The position numbers and the translations under genes were made by a program. Of a stretch of 64,000 bases of DNA, positions 35,097 through 44,568 are shown piece by piece; position 1 is the first letter of the stretch; each line of letters starts with the position of its first letter. Origin of the DNA: Tenacibaculum discolor. GTDB taxonomy: Bacteria; Bacteroidota; Bacteroidia; Flavobacteriales; Flavobacteriaceae. The notes beneath the pieces are model-generated. The model saw nothing but the letters and a program-made list of their open reading frames with translations. It was not told the origin of the DNA and did no database searches. The DNA lies in the NCBI RefSeq assembly GCF_003664185.1, contig NZ_RCCS01000011.1:62001-126000 (forward strand), in the 5' to 3' direction.

Positions 35097-35519
35097 TTAG
35101 TGAGGTAATTTCTTACTTAATACACCATAAATAAAAGCTCCTATAAGAGCTCCTAAGAGCACAATAATCATTGGGAGTATTCCTTGTCCAATCAAAACAA
35201 AAATGGGAGCAGGACAAGCGCCTGCTAATGCCCAGCCTAACCCGAAGATAGTACCACCAACTAAAGTTCTAATAAAACCTTTCTTTTTCTCTTTGATGTT
35301 AATTTGGTTTCCTAAGTAATCTTTAATTTTTCCACTTTTAAAAAAATACATAAATACAGCAGAGATAGTTACAGCAGAACCAATAATACCATACATGTGG
35401 AAAGATTGAAACTTGAACATTTCATAAATTCGATACCAAGAAACCGCTTCAGATTTAGACAAAATAATTCCGAAAACTATACCTATAACTAAAAACTTAA
35501 AATTCTTCATTTTAACCAA
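35097..35519 (-). CDS. DUF6691/YeeE-YedE-type membrane protein (half transporter)
   Basis: A 140-residue protein with four hydrophobic helices. The motif GLGWALAGACPAPIFVLIG carries a conserved Cys, as in YeeE/YedE sulfur transporters. Together with the next gene it makes up the two halves of a YeeE-like channel for thiosulfate or related sulfur compounds. The two frames overlap by 8 bases (translational coupling). Confidence 0.88.
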   Translation of the reverse strand: MVKMKNFKFLVIGIVFGIILSKSEAVSWYRIYEMFKFQSFHMYGIIGSAVTISAVFMYFFKSGKIKDYLGNQINIKEKKKGFIRTLVGGTIFGLGWALAGACPAPIFVLIGQGILPMIIVLLGALIGAFIYGVLSKKLPH

Positions 35520-36072
35520 ATATTAAAGGGAATAGTACCCAAATCATAATTAAACCACCAATAAAAAAACCAATTACAGCAATTAAAGAAGGTAATTGAA
35601 AGCTGCTTAACCCTGTAATAGCATGCCCAGAAGTACAACCATCAGCATAACGAGTTCCAAAACCAATTAAAATTCCTGCAATTAATAAAATAGCAAAGCC
35701 TTTTAGGGTTAACATATTATCAATACTAAAGATTTCATTTGGTACATATGTTTTTCCTGCATCAGCAAACCCAAAATCAGCTAATTCATTTATAGTTGTA
35801 GGATTTAAGTCAACTCCTGATGTAGCAGATAAATAATTAATAGCGATATAACCTCCAATTAATAAACCAACTAAAAAGAAAATCGACCAGTCACGTTCTT
35901 TCCAATCTTTCTTAAAATAATCAGAAACTTTACCTGCACCAACCATGGTACACATAGTTTCTAAGTTCGTTGATACCCCAAAATTTTTTCCGAAGTAAAA
36001 AAACAAAAAAAGTACTATAGCAATAAGCGGCCCAGATACATACCAAGGCCATGGTTGTAATATAAAATCCAT
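35512..36072 (-). CDS. YeeE/YedE-family sulfur-compound transporter subunit
   Basis: A 186-residue membrane protein with about five helices. TRYADGCTSGHAITGLSSFQ is the YeeE/YedE signature with the Cys that handles thiosulfate in characterised members. It starts on the stop codon of kdtA (TAATG overlap), so three genes, kdtA-yeeE-yeeE', are translationally linked even though they serve different pathways. Confidence 0.9.
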   Translation of the reverse strand: MDFILQPWPWYVSGPLIAIVLFLFFYFGKNFGVSTNLETMCTMVGAGKVSDYFKKDWKERDWSIFFLVGLLIGGYIAINYLSATSGVDLNPTTINELADFGFADAGKTYVPNEIFSIDNMLTLKGFAILLIAGILIGFGTRYADGCTSGHAITGLSSFQLPSLIAVIGFFIGGLIMIWVLFPLIFG

Positions 36073-37310
36073 TATAATATGTTTTTTAAATAAGTGATAA
36101 TGGTTTTTGTTGCTCCCACATTTTTTGAAATGTAATTGTGGTTAACTTTCCCCATTTGCTCTCTTAGTTTTTTGCCTGATTTTAATAAAGCAAAATTACT
36201 AGAAAATTCGTTAGTATTTGTAACAGTCTCTGCACCTCCTATTTCAAGTAAATCAATTGCTTCTTGAAACTTATTGTATTTATTACCGCCAAAAATAACT
36301 GGAACACCATATGTTGCTGGTTCTAAAATATTGTGTAAACCAGTAGCGAGTCCACCACCTACATAAGCTACATCAGCATAAGAGTAAATTTTGGTAAGTA
36401 ACCCAATTGTGTCAATTATAAAAACTTGATAATTGGATAGTTGTTTTCCTTCTTTTTCAGAAAAAAGAATTGTTTTCTTATTGATTAAGCTCTGTAGTTC
36501 TTTAATCTGTTTTTGGTTGATGTTGTGTGGAGCAATAATAAACTTTTCGTCATCAGTAGCGTTATTGTTAATGTAATTGATAATCAATTCTTCATCTTCT
36601 TTCCAAGTGCTTCCTGCAATTACGGTATACTGACTGTTTTTAAACTCAGAAATAAAATCTAAAGAGTTGTCTTGTTGTAAAATATCGTATACACGATCAA
36701 ATCGAGTATCACCAGAAATAGTTACATTATGAAAATCAATAGAATTTAATAGTTTTTTAGATGTTTCGTTTTGCACAAAAAAGTGATTAAACGCCGTCAA
36801 TTTTTCACGCATAAAACCTCCATACCACTTAAAGAAGGATTGTTTTTTTCTGAAAATTCCTGAAATTAAAATTGTAGGAACATCATGTTTTTTTAATTCA
36901 GAAAGGAGGTTAGGCCAAAACTCATATTTAATCATAATAGCCATGTCAGGCTGTACTAGTTTGATGAATTTTTTAACGTTTGATTTAGTGTCTAAAGGTA
37001 AATAGCAAATGACATCAGCTAGTGGATAATTTTTTCTTATCTCATATCCCGAAGGAGAAAAAAAGGTTACTACAATTTTATAATCTGAATAGTGCTGTTT
37101 TAATTCTTCAATAATAGGTCTACCTTGCTCAAACTCACCTAAAGAAGCAGCATGAAACCAAATTACTTTATCGGTTTTGGAAATACTGTTGAGTTTAGAA
37201 AAAGTATCTTTTCTCCCTTCATAAAACAGCTTTATTTTTTTGTTGAATAAAGCTACAAATGGAAGTAAGATAGATACTATGGCAAGAAGTAAATTGTATA
37301 AAAAATTCAT
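36072..37310 (-). CDS. kdtA: 3-deoxy-D-manno-octulosonic acid (Kdo) transferase
   Basis: A 412-residue GT30 glycosyltransferase anchored by an N-terminal helix (LYNLLLAIVSILLPFVALF). It adds Kdo to lipid A precursors at the inner membrane. Signatures are IWFHAASLGEFEQGRPIIEE with the catalytic Glu, VIAGSTWKEDEELIINYI, and the C-terminal VAYVGGGLATGLHNILEPAT nucleotide-sugar site. It is the first gene of a unit with the two YeeE/YedE genes. Confidence 0.95.
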   Translation of the reverse strand: MNFLYNLLLAIVSILLPFVALFNKKIKLFYEGRKDTFSKLNSISKTDKVIWFHAASLGEFEQGRPIIEELKQHYSDYKIVVTFFSPSGYEIRKNYPLADVICYLPLDTKSNVKKFIKLVQPDMAIMIKYEFWPNLLSELKKHDVPTILISGIFRKKQSFFKWYGGFMREKLTAFNHFFVQNETSKKLLNSIDFHNVTISGDTRFDRVYDILQQDNSLDFISEFKNSQYTVIAGSTWKEDEELIINYINNNATDDEKFIIAPHNINQKQIKELQSLINKKTILFSEKEGKQLSNYQVFIIDTIGLLTKIYSYADVAYVGGGLATGLHNILEPATYGVPVIFGGNKYNKFQEAIDLLEIGGAETVTNTNEFSSNFALLKSGKKLREQMGKVNHNYISKNVGATKTIITYLKNIL

Positions 37311-37331
37311 TATGCGAATTTATGAAATAAA

Positions 37332-37362
37332 AAAATCAGTGAAGTTACTCACTGATTTTTTT
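37332..37362. terminator. Terminator of fabH-accBC
   Basis: ATCAGTGA (37335-37342) and TCACTGAT (37349-37356) pair around AGTTAC with A and T runs on either side. It lies just after the accC stop codon on the minus strand and just before kdtA. Confidence 0.9.
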
Positions 37363-37380
37363 ATTCTATGTTGAAATATG

Positions 37381-38721
37381 TTATTTTTCCATTTCAAAAT
37401 CTTCCATGAACTTAGTGGTATAATTACCAGCTACGTAATCTGGATGATCCATTAATTGTCTGTGGAAAGGAATAGTTGTTTTTACACCTTCAATAACATA
37501 CTCATCTAATGCACGTTTCATTTTGTTAATCGCTTCTTCACGAGTTTGTGCAGTAACAATTAACTTAGAAATCATTGAATCGTAGTTTGGTGGAATCATA
37601 TACCCTGCATATACGTGAGTATCGATACGAACACCATGACCACCTGGCGCATGATAAGAGGTTATTTTTCCTGGAGCAGGTCTAAATCCATTATAAGGAT
37701 CTTCTGCATTAATTCTACATTCAATTGAGTGTAATTGTGGCTTGTAGTTTTTACCAGAAATTGGCACACCAGCTGCAACTAAAATTTGCTCACGAATTAA
37801 ATCGTAATCAACAACTTCTTCAGTAATAGGGTGCTCTACCTGAATACGTGTATTCATTTCCATAAAGTAGAAATTACGGTGTTTATCTACTAAGAACTCA
37901 ACAGTACCAGCACCTTCATACTTAATGTACTCAGCAGCTTTAACAGCAGCAGCTCCCATAGCATCACGTAATTCTTCTGTCATGAATGGAGAAGGAGTTT
38001 CTTCAGTTAATTTTTGGTGACGACGTTGTACTGAACAATCTCTTTCAGATAAGTGACAAGCTTTACCGTAAGCATCACCTACTACTTGAATTTCAATATG
38101 GCGAGGCTCTTCAATTAACTTCTCCATATACATATCATCGTTACCAAAAGCTGCTTTTGATTCTTGTCTTGCAGAATCCCAAGCATCTTTTAAATCTTCA
38201 GCTTTCCAAACAGCACGCATCCCTTTACCACCACCACCAGCAGATGCTTTTAACATAACAGGGTACCCTGTTTCTACAGCGATTTTTTCACACTCTTCAA
38301 AAGTGGTGATTACACCATCACTACCTGGTACACATGGTACACCAGCAGCTTTCATGGTAGCTTTAGCATTTGCTTTGTCTCCCATCCTGTCAATCATCTC
38401 AGGAGAAGCTCCGATGAACTTAATTTCGTGCTCTTCACATAATTTAGAGAATTTAGCATTTTCAGCTAAGAAACCATATCCTGGGTGAATTCCGTCAGCG
38501 TTTGTAATCTCTGCCGCAGCAATGATACGATCCATTTTTAAATAAGACTCGCTACTTGGTGCAGGTCCAATACAAACAGCTTCATCAGCAAATCGTACGT
38601 GTAAACTTTCAGCATCTGCTTTAGAATATACAGCTACTGTTTTAATACCCATCTCTTTACAGGTTCTAATTACACGTAGCGCGATTTCGCCTCTATTGGC
38701 AATTAATATCTTTTTAAACAT
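37381..38721 (-). CDS. accC: Acetyl-CoA carboxylase, biotin carboxylase subunit
   Basis: A 446-residue ATP-grasp enzyme that carboxylates biotin on AccB, the first step of fatty acid synthesis. It shows [20 protein letters not shown] at the start, the glycine-rich ATP loop [35 protein letters not shown]-type residues, and [20 protein letters not shown] with the metal-binding Glu and catalytic Arg. It is the last gene of the fabH-accB-accC unit. Confidence 0.97.
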   Translation of the reverse strand: MFKKILIANRGEIALRVIRTCKEMGIKTVAVYSKADAESLHVRFADEAVCIGPAPSSESYLKMDRIIAAAEITNADGIHPGYGFLAENAKFSKLCEEHEIKFIGASPEMIDRMGDKANAKATMKAAGVPCVPGSDGVITTFEECEKIAVETGYPVMLKASAGGGGKGMRAVWKAEDLKDAWDSARQESKAAFGNDDMYMEKLIEEPRHIEIQVVGDAYGKACHLSERDCSVQRRHQKLTEETPSPFMTEELRDAMGAAAVKAAEYIKYEGAGTVEFLVDKHRNFYFMEMNTRIQVEHPITEEVVDYDLIREQILVAAGVPISGKNYKPQLHSIECRINAEDPYNGFRPAPGKITSYHAPGGHGVRIDTHVYAGYMIPPNYDSMISKLIVTAQTREEAINKMKRALDEYVIEGVKTTIPFHRQLMDHPDYVAGNYTTKFMEDFEMEK

Positions 38722-38810
38722 GTCTTTTAGTTTATGAGTTTATTGGGTTTAGCTGTTTAAGAGCTTAGCTATGTGCTAAACTTCTAAACGTAAAACTTCT
38801 AAACCAAAAA
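38722..38810. repeat. Low-complexity spacer between accB and accC
   Basis: The 89-base gap reads as degenerate near-repeats (CTAAACTTCTAAACGTAAAACTT and GTTTATGAGTTTATTGGGTTT types). There is no open frame, hairpin or promoter consensus. It resembles the sufC-sufD spacer at 3148-3245 in style. Confidence 0.35.
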
Positions 38811-39293
38811 TTATGATGGGTCTACTAAAAATAATGGTTGATCAAATTCTACAGGAGAAGAATCATCCACTAATACTTTAACGATTTTACCAGATACTTC
38901 TGATTCAATTTCGTTAAATAATTTCATTGCTTCAATGATACAAACAGTATCACCAACTTTTACTTCTGTTCCTACTTCAGCAAAATTAGGTTTGTCTGGA
39001 GAAGGCTTTCTGTAGAAAGTACCAATGATAGGTGATTTTATAGTTACATATTTTGAGTCGTCTTCAGTGTTGGCAGGAGCAGCTGCAGCTGGTGCTGTTG
39101 GTTGAGCAGCAGGAGCAGGAGCCATCATTTGAGGAGCTTGAGCCATAGGAGCAGCAGCTTGAATAATAGTAGTTTCAGCAGCCTCGCTTCCAGTTTTAAT
39201 GGTGATTTTAATATCTTCCATTTCTAACTTTACTTCACTTGCACCTGACTTAGCTACAAACTTTATAAGACTTTGAATTTCTTTAATGTCCAT
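38811..39293 (-). CDS. accB: Acetyl-CoA carboxylase biotin carboxyl carrier protein
   Basis: A 160-residue carrier. The N-terminal part (MDIKEIQSLIKFVAKSGASE) and a Pro/Ala-rich linker at about 50-80 lead to the biotinyl domain, in which the biotinylated Lys lies in CIIEAMKLFNEIESEVSG. It hands carboxyl groups from AccC to the carboxyltransferase, whose genes are not in the window. It is 23 bases after fabH. Confidence 0.97.
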   Translation of the reverse strand: MDIKEIQSLIKFVAKSGASEVKLEMEDIKITIKTGSEAAETTIIQAAAPMAQAPQMMAPAPAAQPTAPAAAAPANTEDDSKYVTIKSPIIGTFYRKPSPDKPNFAEVGTEVKVGDTVCIIEAMKLFNEIESEVSGKIVKVLVDDSSPVEFDQPLFLVDPS

Positions 39294-39316
39294 TTTCCTA
39301 AATTTTAGTTGTTTAG

Positions 39317-40312
39317 TTATGAGTTATATGCCCATTTTAAGTAGATAGCTCCCCATGTGAAGCCTCCACCAAATGCAGCAAAAATTAAATTATCTCCTTT
39401 TTTTAACTCTTTTTCATAGTCAGCAAGCAATAATGGTAAAGTAGCAGAAGTAGTATTTCCGTACTTATGAATATTCATCATTACTTTATTATCTTCTAAG
39501 CCAACTCTATTAGCAGTAGCTTCAATGATTCTTTTATTAGCTTGGTGTGGAACTAACCACTGAATGTCATCTTTTGTTAAGTTGTTTCTGGTCAACATTT
39601 TTTCAGAAACATCAGCCATGTTAGAAACAGCAAACTTAAATACAGTTCTTCCTTCTTGATGAACAAAGTGTTGCTTATTTTTAACTGTGTCTTCTGATGC
39701 TGGTAAAATTGACCCACCTGCATCAATCTTTAAGAATTCACGACCAATTCCGTCGCTTCTTAAATACTCATCTTGTAACCCTAAACCGTCGTTATTAGGC
39801 TCAAATAAAACAGCACCCGCACCATCACCAAAGATGATACAAGTAGCTCTATCGCTATAATCAATAATTGATGACATTTTATCGGCACCAATTAACAATA
39901 CTTTTTTGTATCGACCACTTTCAATATAACTTGAGGCAGTAGACATACCATATAAAAAACTAGAACAAGCGGCTTGTAAATCATAAGAAAAAGCATTTAC
40001 GGCTCCTATTTTAGACGCAGTATAAGCAGCTGTTGAAGCTACAGGCATATCTGGAGTAGCAGTTGCTACAATAACCATGTCGATATCTTCAGGTTTTGTG
40101 TTTGATTTTTGAAGTAAATCTTCTGCTGCTTTTATAGCCATGAAAGAAGTTCCAAGACCTTCACCTTTTAAAATCCTTCTTTCTTTGATTCCTGTTCTGG
40201 TAGTAATCCATTCATCATTGGTGTCCACTATTGTTTCTAGCTCTTTATTGGTTAGAGCATATTCTGGAATATATTTTCCTACCGCTGTTATAGCTGCAGT
40301 TATTTTAGTCAT
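39317..40312 (-). CDS. fabH: 3-oxoacyl-ACP synthase III
   Basis: A 331-residue condensing enzyme that starts fatty acid elongation by joining acyl-CoA and malonyl-ACP. The catalytic Cys is in SYDLQAACSSFLYGMSTASS, His in VPHQANKRIIEA and Asn in KYGNTTSATLPLLL. I start at ATG 40310-40312 (MTKITAAITAVGKYIP), which fits the family N-terminus; the frame could extend 11 codons further. It heads the fabH-accB-accC unit, behind an rpmF terminator. Confidence 0.95.
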   Translation of the reverse strand: MTKITAAITAVGKYIPEYALTNKELETIVDTNDEWITTRTGIKERRILKGEGLGTSFMAIKAAEDLLQKSNTKPEDIDMVIVATATPDMPVASTAAYTASKIGAVNAFSYDLQAACSSFLYGMSTASSYIESGRYKKVLLIGADKMSSIIDYSDRATCIIFGDGAGAVLFEPNNDGLGLQDEYLRSDGIGREFLKIDAGGSILPASEDTVKNKQHFVHQEGRTVFKFAVSNMADVSEKMLTRNNLTKDDIQWLVPHQANKRIIEATANRVGLEDNKVMMNIHKYGNTTSATLPLLLADYEKELKKGDNLIFAAFGGGFTWGAIYLKWAYNS

Positions 40313-40381
40313 AGTTGTTTGTTTTGTAGTAAAACGAGTTTTCAAAGTAATGAAAATTATTTCACTTTTTTGTAGAAAAAA

Positions 40382-40450
40382 ACATCAAAAAGAGTATTTT
40401 TTGATGTAAAAACATAAAAAAACCCTCAAAGTAGAGGGTTTTTTTATGTT
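40382..40450. terminator. rpmF terminator with a second hairpin
   Basis: The arms 40411-40427 and 40434-40450 form a perfect 17-bp stem (core AACCCTC/GAGGGTT) with long A and T runs, acting on both strands; on the minus strand it terminates yceD-rpmF. A second A/T-rich hairpin (ACATCAAAAA 40382-40391, TTTTTGATGT 40398-40407) lies toward fabH and could modulate read-through. Confidence 0.85.
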
Positions 40451-40462
40451 TTAAACTAGTTT

Positions 40463-40657
40463 CTAAGCCTCAGCAGCAGCACTTTCTAATACTACTTGAC
40501 CTCTGTAATAAAGTTTTCCTTCATGCCAGTGAGCTCTGTGGTATAAATGAGCTTCTCCAGTTGTAGGATCAACAGCTATTTGAGGTACAGAAGCTTTATA
40601 ATGAGTTCTTCTTTTATCTCTTCTAGTTTTAGATATTTTTCTCTTTGGATGTGCCAT
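40463..40657 (-). CDS. rpmF: 50S ribosomal protein L32
   Basis: A 64-residue ribosomal protein with the standard basic start [19 protein letters not shown]. The usual zinc-binding cysteines of L32 are absent, as in the C-minus form common in Bacteroidota. It follows the yceD-like gene by 8 bases, the classic yceD-rpmF arrangement, and is upstream of fabH. Confidence 0.97.
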   Translation of the reverse strand: MAHPKRKISKTRRDKRRTHYKASVPQIAVDPTTGEAHLYHRAHWHEGKLYYRGQVVLESAAAEA

Positions 40658-40665
40658 TTTATGTC

Positions 40666-41202
40666 TTATTTATCTGTTAGTAAATCCTTTAATTTATCCC
40701 ATCTAGGGTCTGTTGATTCTTCCTCAACAGTTTTTTCTTCGTTTATTCTTAATTCTTCTAATTTTCTTAAAGCATCTGATTGCATAGTGCCATCAACAAC
40801 ATCTGGATGTATCCTTTTGCTAGGTACTGATAACACAATTAATTCATATATGTATTGAGATACATTTACTTGATAAGCTTCGTGTGGAAGTATCAAAATT
40901 TCATCATGTTCATCATTAAACTCAGGTCCAAACTTAACAACTAAATTTAAATTACCATTAATTGGTAAGTCAAATAATTCGTTAGTAATATCACAAGGAA
41001 CATTAACTGTTCCGCTTATGTCAAAAGATAGCTCCAATAAAGTGCTTTTTTTAACAAGTGTAATATCAGCTTTTACATTAGTGTTGTTAAACTCATCAAA
41101 CTGAAATGCTTCAAAGAACGTTTTGTCAATTTGATATTCAAACAAATGACTTTCTTCTTTTAAACCTACAAAAGGTATGTTGAATTGTTTTAAGTCTTTC
41201 AT
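40666..41202 (-). CDS. YceD/DUF177-family protein
   Basis: A 178-residue DUF177 protein, the conserved partner of rpm[21 protein letters not shown] contains the family Cys (the motif usually has two CxxC-type pairs; only one Cys is visible here), and [11 protein letters not shown] closes the protein as in most members. The family is implicated in 23S rRNA handling. It is the first gene of the yceD-rpmF unit, with a -7 box at 41226-41233. Confidence 0.93.
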   Translation of the reverse strand: MKDLKQFNIPFVGLKEESHLFEYQIDKTFFEAFQFDEFNNTNVKADITLVKKSTLLELSFDISGTVNVPCDITNELFDLPINGNLNLVVKFGPEFNDEHDEILILPHEAYQVNVSQYIYELIVLSVPSKRIHPDVVDGTMQSDALRKLEELRINEEKTVEEESTDPRWDKLKDLLTDK

Positions 41203-41225
41203 CTACAACTATCAATTTGAGCGTG

Positions 41226-41233
41226 CAAAGATA
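41226..41233 (-). promoter_or_regulatory. -7 promoter element of yceD-rpmF
   Basis: CAAAGATA on the plus strand reads TATCTTTG on the coding strand, 23 bases before the yceD start. Confidence 0.7.
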
Positions 41234-41276
41234 TAAAAAATGTTTTTACTTTTATGTTTTGAGTAAAAAAAATGAA

Positions 41277-42311
41277 CTATTTTGCTTTTAATGCGTTTTT
41301 TGTAAGTTCTTGATACTCTTTTCTGTTCTTAAATATTTGTAATGAGGTAAATAAGGCTTCTTTAAAAGACGTAGGATTAGCTTTGTTTTTACCTGCAATA
41401 TCAAACCCAGTTCCATGGTCTGGAGAGGTTCTTACTTTACTTAATCCGGCAGTAAAGTTTACACCATTTCCAAAGGATAAGGCTTTAAAAGGAGCTAAAC
41501 CTTGATCGTGATACATGGCTAAAACTCCGTCAAATTGTTCATAGGTTTTTGAACCGAAAAAACCATCGGCTGCATACGGACCAAAAACTAATTTACCTGA
41601 CTCTTTAATTTCTATAATAGTTGGACGGATAATTTCGTCGTCTTCAGTACCAATTATACCATTATCACCACAATGTGGATTTAATCCTAATACTGCAATT
41701 TTAGGCTTACTAATGTTAAAGTCTTGTTGTAACGAAGTGTACATTGTTTCGACTTTAGACTTAATAAGTTCTGGAGTAATTGTTTCAGCAACTTTAGATA
41801 CAGGAATATGACCAGTAATTAAACCAATACGTAATTCATCAGTCATTAAAATCATTAAGCTTTTTCCATCAAAGTTTTCTTCTAAATACTCTGTGTGACC
41901 TGGAAACTTAAACTCTTCAGATTGAATGTTTTCTTTATTAATAGGAGCAGTAATGATAAGATCTATTTGGTTCTTTTTTAAAGCTCCAACAGCGGCTTGT
42001 AATGATTTTAAGGCGAATTTACCCCCATCTTCAGTTATCTTACCTAAATCTATTTTAACTTCTTCTTTCCAGCTATTTAATAAATTAACCTTTCCATGTA
42101 CAAGTTTATCTAAAGAAGTAATTCCATGGATGTTGGTATTAAGTCTTAAAGCCTTTTTATGATATGAAATTAGTTTGTTTGAAGCAAATAAAACAGGAGT
42201 GCAAAAATCAAGCATTCGTTTGTCTTCAAATGTTTTTAAGATAATTTCGATACCAATTCCGTTGATGTCCCCAACCGAAATTCCGACAATAATTTTGTTA
42301 GCTTTATCCAT
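41277..42311 (-). CDS. pdxA: 4-hydroxythreonine-4-phosphate dehydrogenase
   Basis: A 344-residue PdxA. It oxidises 4-phosphohydroxy-L-threonine in the DXP-dependent vitamin B6 pathway. Metal-binding His residues lie in FPGHTEYLEE and LNPHCGDNGIIGTEDDEII, with a further site in YHDQGLAPFKALSFGNGVNF. Length is usual. It is divergent from ribE with 63 bases between, and both genes have -7 boxes in the gap. Confidence 0.96.
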   Translation of the reverse strand: MDKANKIIVGISVGDINGIGIEIILKTFEDKRMLDFCTPVLFASNKLISYHKKALRLNTNIHGITSLDKLVHGKVNLLNSWKEEVKIDLGKITEDGGKFALKSLQAAVGALKKNQIDLIITAPINKENIQSEEFKFPGHTEYLEENFDGKSLMILMTDELRIGLITGHIPVSKVAETITPELIKSKVETMYTSLQQDFNISKPKIAVLGLNPHCGDNGIIGTEDDEIIRPTIIEIKESGKLVFGPYAADGFFGSKTYEQFDGVLAMYHDQGLAPFKALSFGNGVNFTAGLSKVRTSPDHGTGFDIAGKNKANPTSFKEALFTSLQIFKNRKEYQELTKNALKAK

Positions 42312-42335
42312 AGTTTACTTTCGTAGGTAAAGTTG

Positions 42336-42343
42336 TATTTTTG
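42336..42343 (+). promoter_or_regulatory. -7 promoter element of ribE
   Basis: TATTTTTG matches TAnnTTTG, 31 bases upstream of the ribE start. Confidence 0.6.
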
Positions 42344-42350
42344 ATGCTAA

Positions 42351-42358
42351 CAAAAGTA
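42351..42358 (-). promoter_or_regulatory. -7 promoter element of pdxA
   Basis: CAAAAGTA on the plus strand reads TACTTTTG on the coding strand. It overlaps the ribE leader, so the divergent promoters face each other within 25 bases. Confidence 0.6.
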
Positions 42359-42374
42359 ACTAAATTTTTATAGA

Positions 42375-42965
42375 ATGTTTACCGGAATAATAGAAACTCT
42401 TGGAATTGTTAAAGGTATTGAGCGTGAAAAAGAAAATTTACACCTCACAATAAAAAGCACAATAACCAATGAATTAAAAATAGATCAGAGTGTAGCACAT
42501 AACGGTGTTTGTTTAACAGTTGTAGCAATTGATAAGGATGAGTATACTGTTACAGCTATTAAAGAAACGTTAGATAAGACCAATATAGGTGATTTACAGG
42601 TAGGAGATGAAGTAAACCTAGAGAGAGCAATGAAGTTAGGAGCTCGATTAGATGGGCATATTGTACAGGGACATGTTGACGGAACAGGGACATGTAAAAG
42701 CATAGAAGATGCAGATGGAAGTACAGTGTTTACTTTTTCATATGATTTTGATGGTACAAATGTTACTATTGAAAAAGGTTCAATTACTATAAATGGAGTA
42801 AGTTTAACGGTGGTGAACTCTAAAAAGGATGAATTTAGTGTAGCCATCATTCCATACACGTATGAGCACACAACCTTTAAAAATTTTAAAATAGGTACTA
42901 AAGTGAATTTGGAATTTGATGTAATTGGTAAATATGTTGCTAGACTTCATGGCTTAAGAGAATAG
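42375..42965 (+). CDS. ribE: Riboflavin synthase alpha chain
   Basis: A 196-residue enzyme that dismutates two lumazine molecules to riboflavin. It has two lumazine-binding repeats, MFTGIIETLG with VAHNGVCLTVVAID in the first half and DGHIVQGHVDGTGTC with GSITINGVSLTVV in the second. Length is normal. No FMN riboswitch is visible in the short leader. Confidence 0.97.
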   Translation: MFTGIIETLGIVKGIEREKENLHLTIKSTITNELKIDQSVAHNGVCLTVVAIDKDEYTVTAIKETLDKTNIGDLQVGDEVNLERAMKLGARLDGHIVQGHVDGTGTCKSIEDADGSTVFTFSYDFDGTNVTIEKGSITINGVSLTVVNSKKDEFSVAIIPYTYEHTTFKNFKIGTKVNLEFDVIGKYVARLHGLRE

Positions 42966-43002
42966 ATTGAAATTATAAAAAGAATAAAATTGCACTAAAA
43001 CT

Positions 43003-44547
43003 ATGGAGGTATTTAAGTCTATAGCCTTATGTTTTTCAGGAGGAGGATATAGAGCAGCTTGTTTTTCTTTAGGAACATTATCGTTATTGGAAAAAGTAGG
43101 ATTGTTAGAAAATGTAAAAGCAATTTCTACAGTTTCTGGAGGAACAATTACTGGGGTTAAGTACGCACAATCACAGATTGAAGGAAAAGATTTTCAGATT
43201 TTTTTTGATGAGTATTATAAATGGTTATCAAAGGATGAATTGACAAGCAATGCATTGAGTCATTTAAGATGGCAGTTAATTTGGAATCAGCCAGAGAATA
43301 AGCATAAGCGAAAGAATCCGATTAATGCCTTTGCTATTGAGTATAATAAACTAACAAATCAAGCAACATTAGGGCAAGTTCAAGAGGTAATTAGTCAAGG
43401 TAAAACACATTTAGAAAGGGTAGTTTTTAATGCTACTGATTTTGATAGTACACATCAGTTTAGATTTCAAAATATAAAAGGAAACCAAAAAAGGTTTGGA
43501 AATGGAAAAGTACATAGTAAATATAAAAGAGTAATAGATGATATAAAGTTGGGGGATGTAATTGCAGCTTCCACAGCTTTTCCAGGAGGGTTTGAACCCA
43601 TGGGGTTTCCGTATGATTTTACCCCAAAGCATAATGATTTAGAAGAGGTAGGGTTGATGGATGGTGGTATTGTAGATAATCAAGGAGCTTCTGTTTTTGT
43701 GTCAGAAGCACAGAATCAATGTGAAGGGAAACCCGAACGTCATGATTTATATTTCTTGTGTGATGTTTCTTCGCCATACCCTGGAGAAGGCTTTAAATTT
43801 GCTTCCGATTCATGGTTTAGTAAATATGTGTCTTATGTATCTAGTGCTTTTACTTTATTGTTAGTGTTGATAGCTACTGTATTTTTTGGAGTGCAAAAAA
43901 TGATGGTTTGGTATACGATAAGCGTTGTAATATTAGCTTTTTTGGTATTTATTCATTTTTTGTTTTTCTCATTATCCAAATTAATGCAAGATGAAACAGG
44001 TGTAGATCAAAGATTATATTTACCACCAAGAAGAGTAGGCTTTTATATACTTAACAGAGCAAAATCTTTGGTTCGCATGGCAAGTGTGGTTTTTCTTAAA
44101 AATGATAGAAGACAACACGCAAACGCTATTTACAGTACTTTTCCTAATAAAATAATTACATCTACAGTGTATGAGTTACGGTGTAAAGACGCTTCAGGGA
44201 ATCAAACAACTCGACCAGAGAACGAGAGAGGTTGGGAAGAGATAATGAAGCATACAGGAGAAATAAGTATGGCAATTATTAAAAATTCACATAAAAGTAC
44301 ATCATTTGGTACTACTTTATGGTTTACAAAAAAAGATAAGGAAAATGATATGTTAAACACTGTTGTTGCTTGTGGAGAGTATACAGCCTGTTATAACTTA
44401 TTATCATATCTAATTATTCAATATGGCGACAGAGCTACAGAAATGCCAGTTTTTAAAGAGTTATTATCCCTTTGGAAGAAATTTCAAGAAAACCCCAAAT
44501 TTTTAGTAGAAGAGCGTCAAGAAAAAATAAAGACCATGAACAAATAA
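43003..44547 (+). CDS. Membrane-associated patatin-like phospholipase
   Basis: A 514-residue patatin-family protein. It has the oxyanion-hole loop SGGGYRAA (about 12-19), the nucleophile Ser45 in STVSGGTITG, and the catalytic Asp in GLMDGGIVDNQG (about 220). Two hydrophobic helices lie between about 280 and 330 (LLLVLIATVFFGVQ, VVILAFLVFIHFLFF), so it is membrane-inserted. Substrates are probably phospholipids. Its terminator faces two small genes on the other strand. Confidence 0.88.
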   Translation: MEVFKSIALCFSGGGYRAACFSLGTLSLLEKVGLLENVKAISTVSGGTITGVKYAQSQIEGKDFQIFFDEYYKWLSKDELTSNALSHLRWQLIWNQPENKHKRKNPINAFAIEYNKLTNQATLGQVQEVISQGKTHLERVVFNATDFDSTHQFRFQNIKGNQKRFGNGKVHSKYKRVIDDIKLGDVIAASTAFPGGFEPMGFPYDFTPKHNDLEEVGLMDGGIVDNQGASVFVSEAQNQCEGKPERHDLYFLCDVSSPYPGEGFKFASDSWFSKYVSYVSSAFTLLLVLIATVFFGVQKMMVWYTISVVILAFLVFIHFLFFSLSKLMQDETGVDQRLYLPPRRVGFYILNRAKSLVRMASVVFLKNDRRQHANAIYSTFPNKIITSTVYELRCKDASGNQTTRPENERGWEEIMKHTGEISMAIIKNSHKSTSFGTTLWFTKKDKENDMLNTVVACGEYTACYNLLSYLIIQYGDRATEMPVFKELLSLWKKFQENPKFLVEERQEKIKTMNK

Positions 44548-44565
44548 ATATTCATGGTCTTTTTA
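44531..44565. terminator. Bidirectional terminator overlapping the patatin stop codon
   Basis: AGACCATGAA (44531-44540) and TTCATGGTCT (44551-44560) form a perfect hairpin followed by T. The stop codon (44545-44547) lies in its loop. It also ends the 107-residue gene on the minus strand. Confidence 0.85.
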
Positions 44566-44568
44566 TGT

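Noticed and set aside
42312-42374. FMN riboswitch upstream of ribE
   Set aside because: The gap is only 63 bases and fully occupied by two facing promoters; it is too short for that fold.
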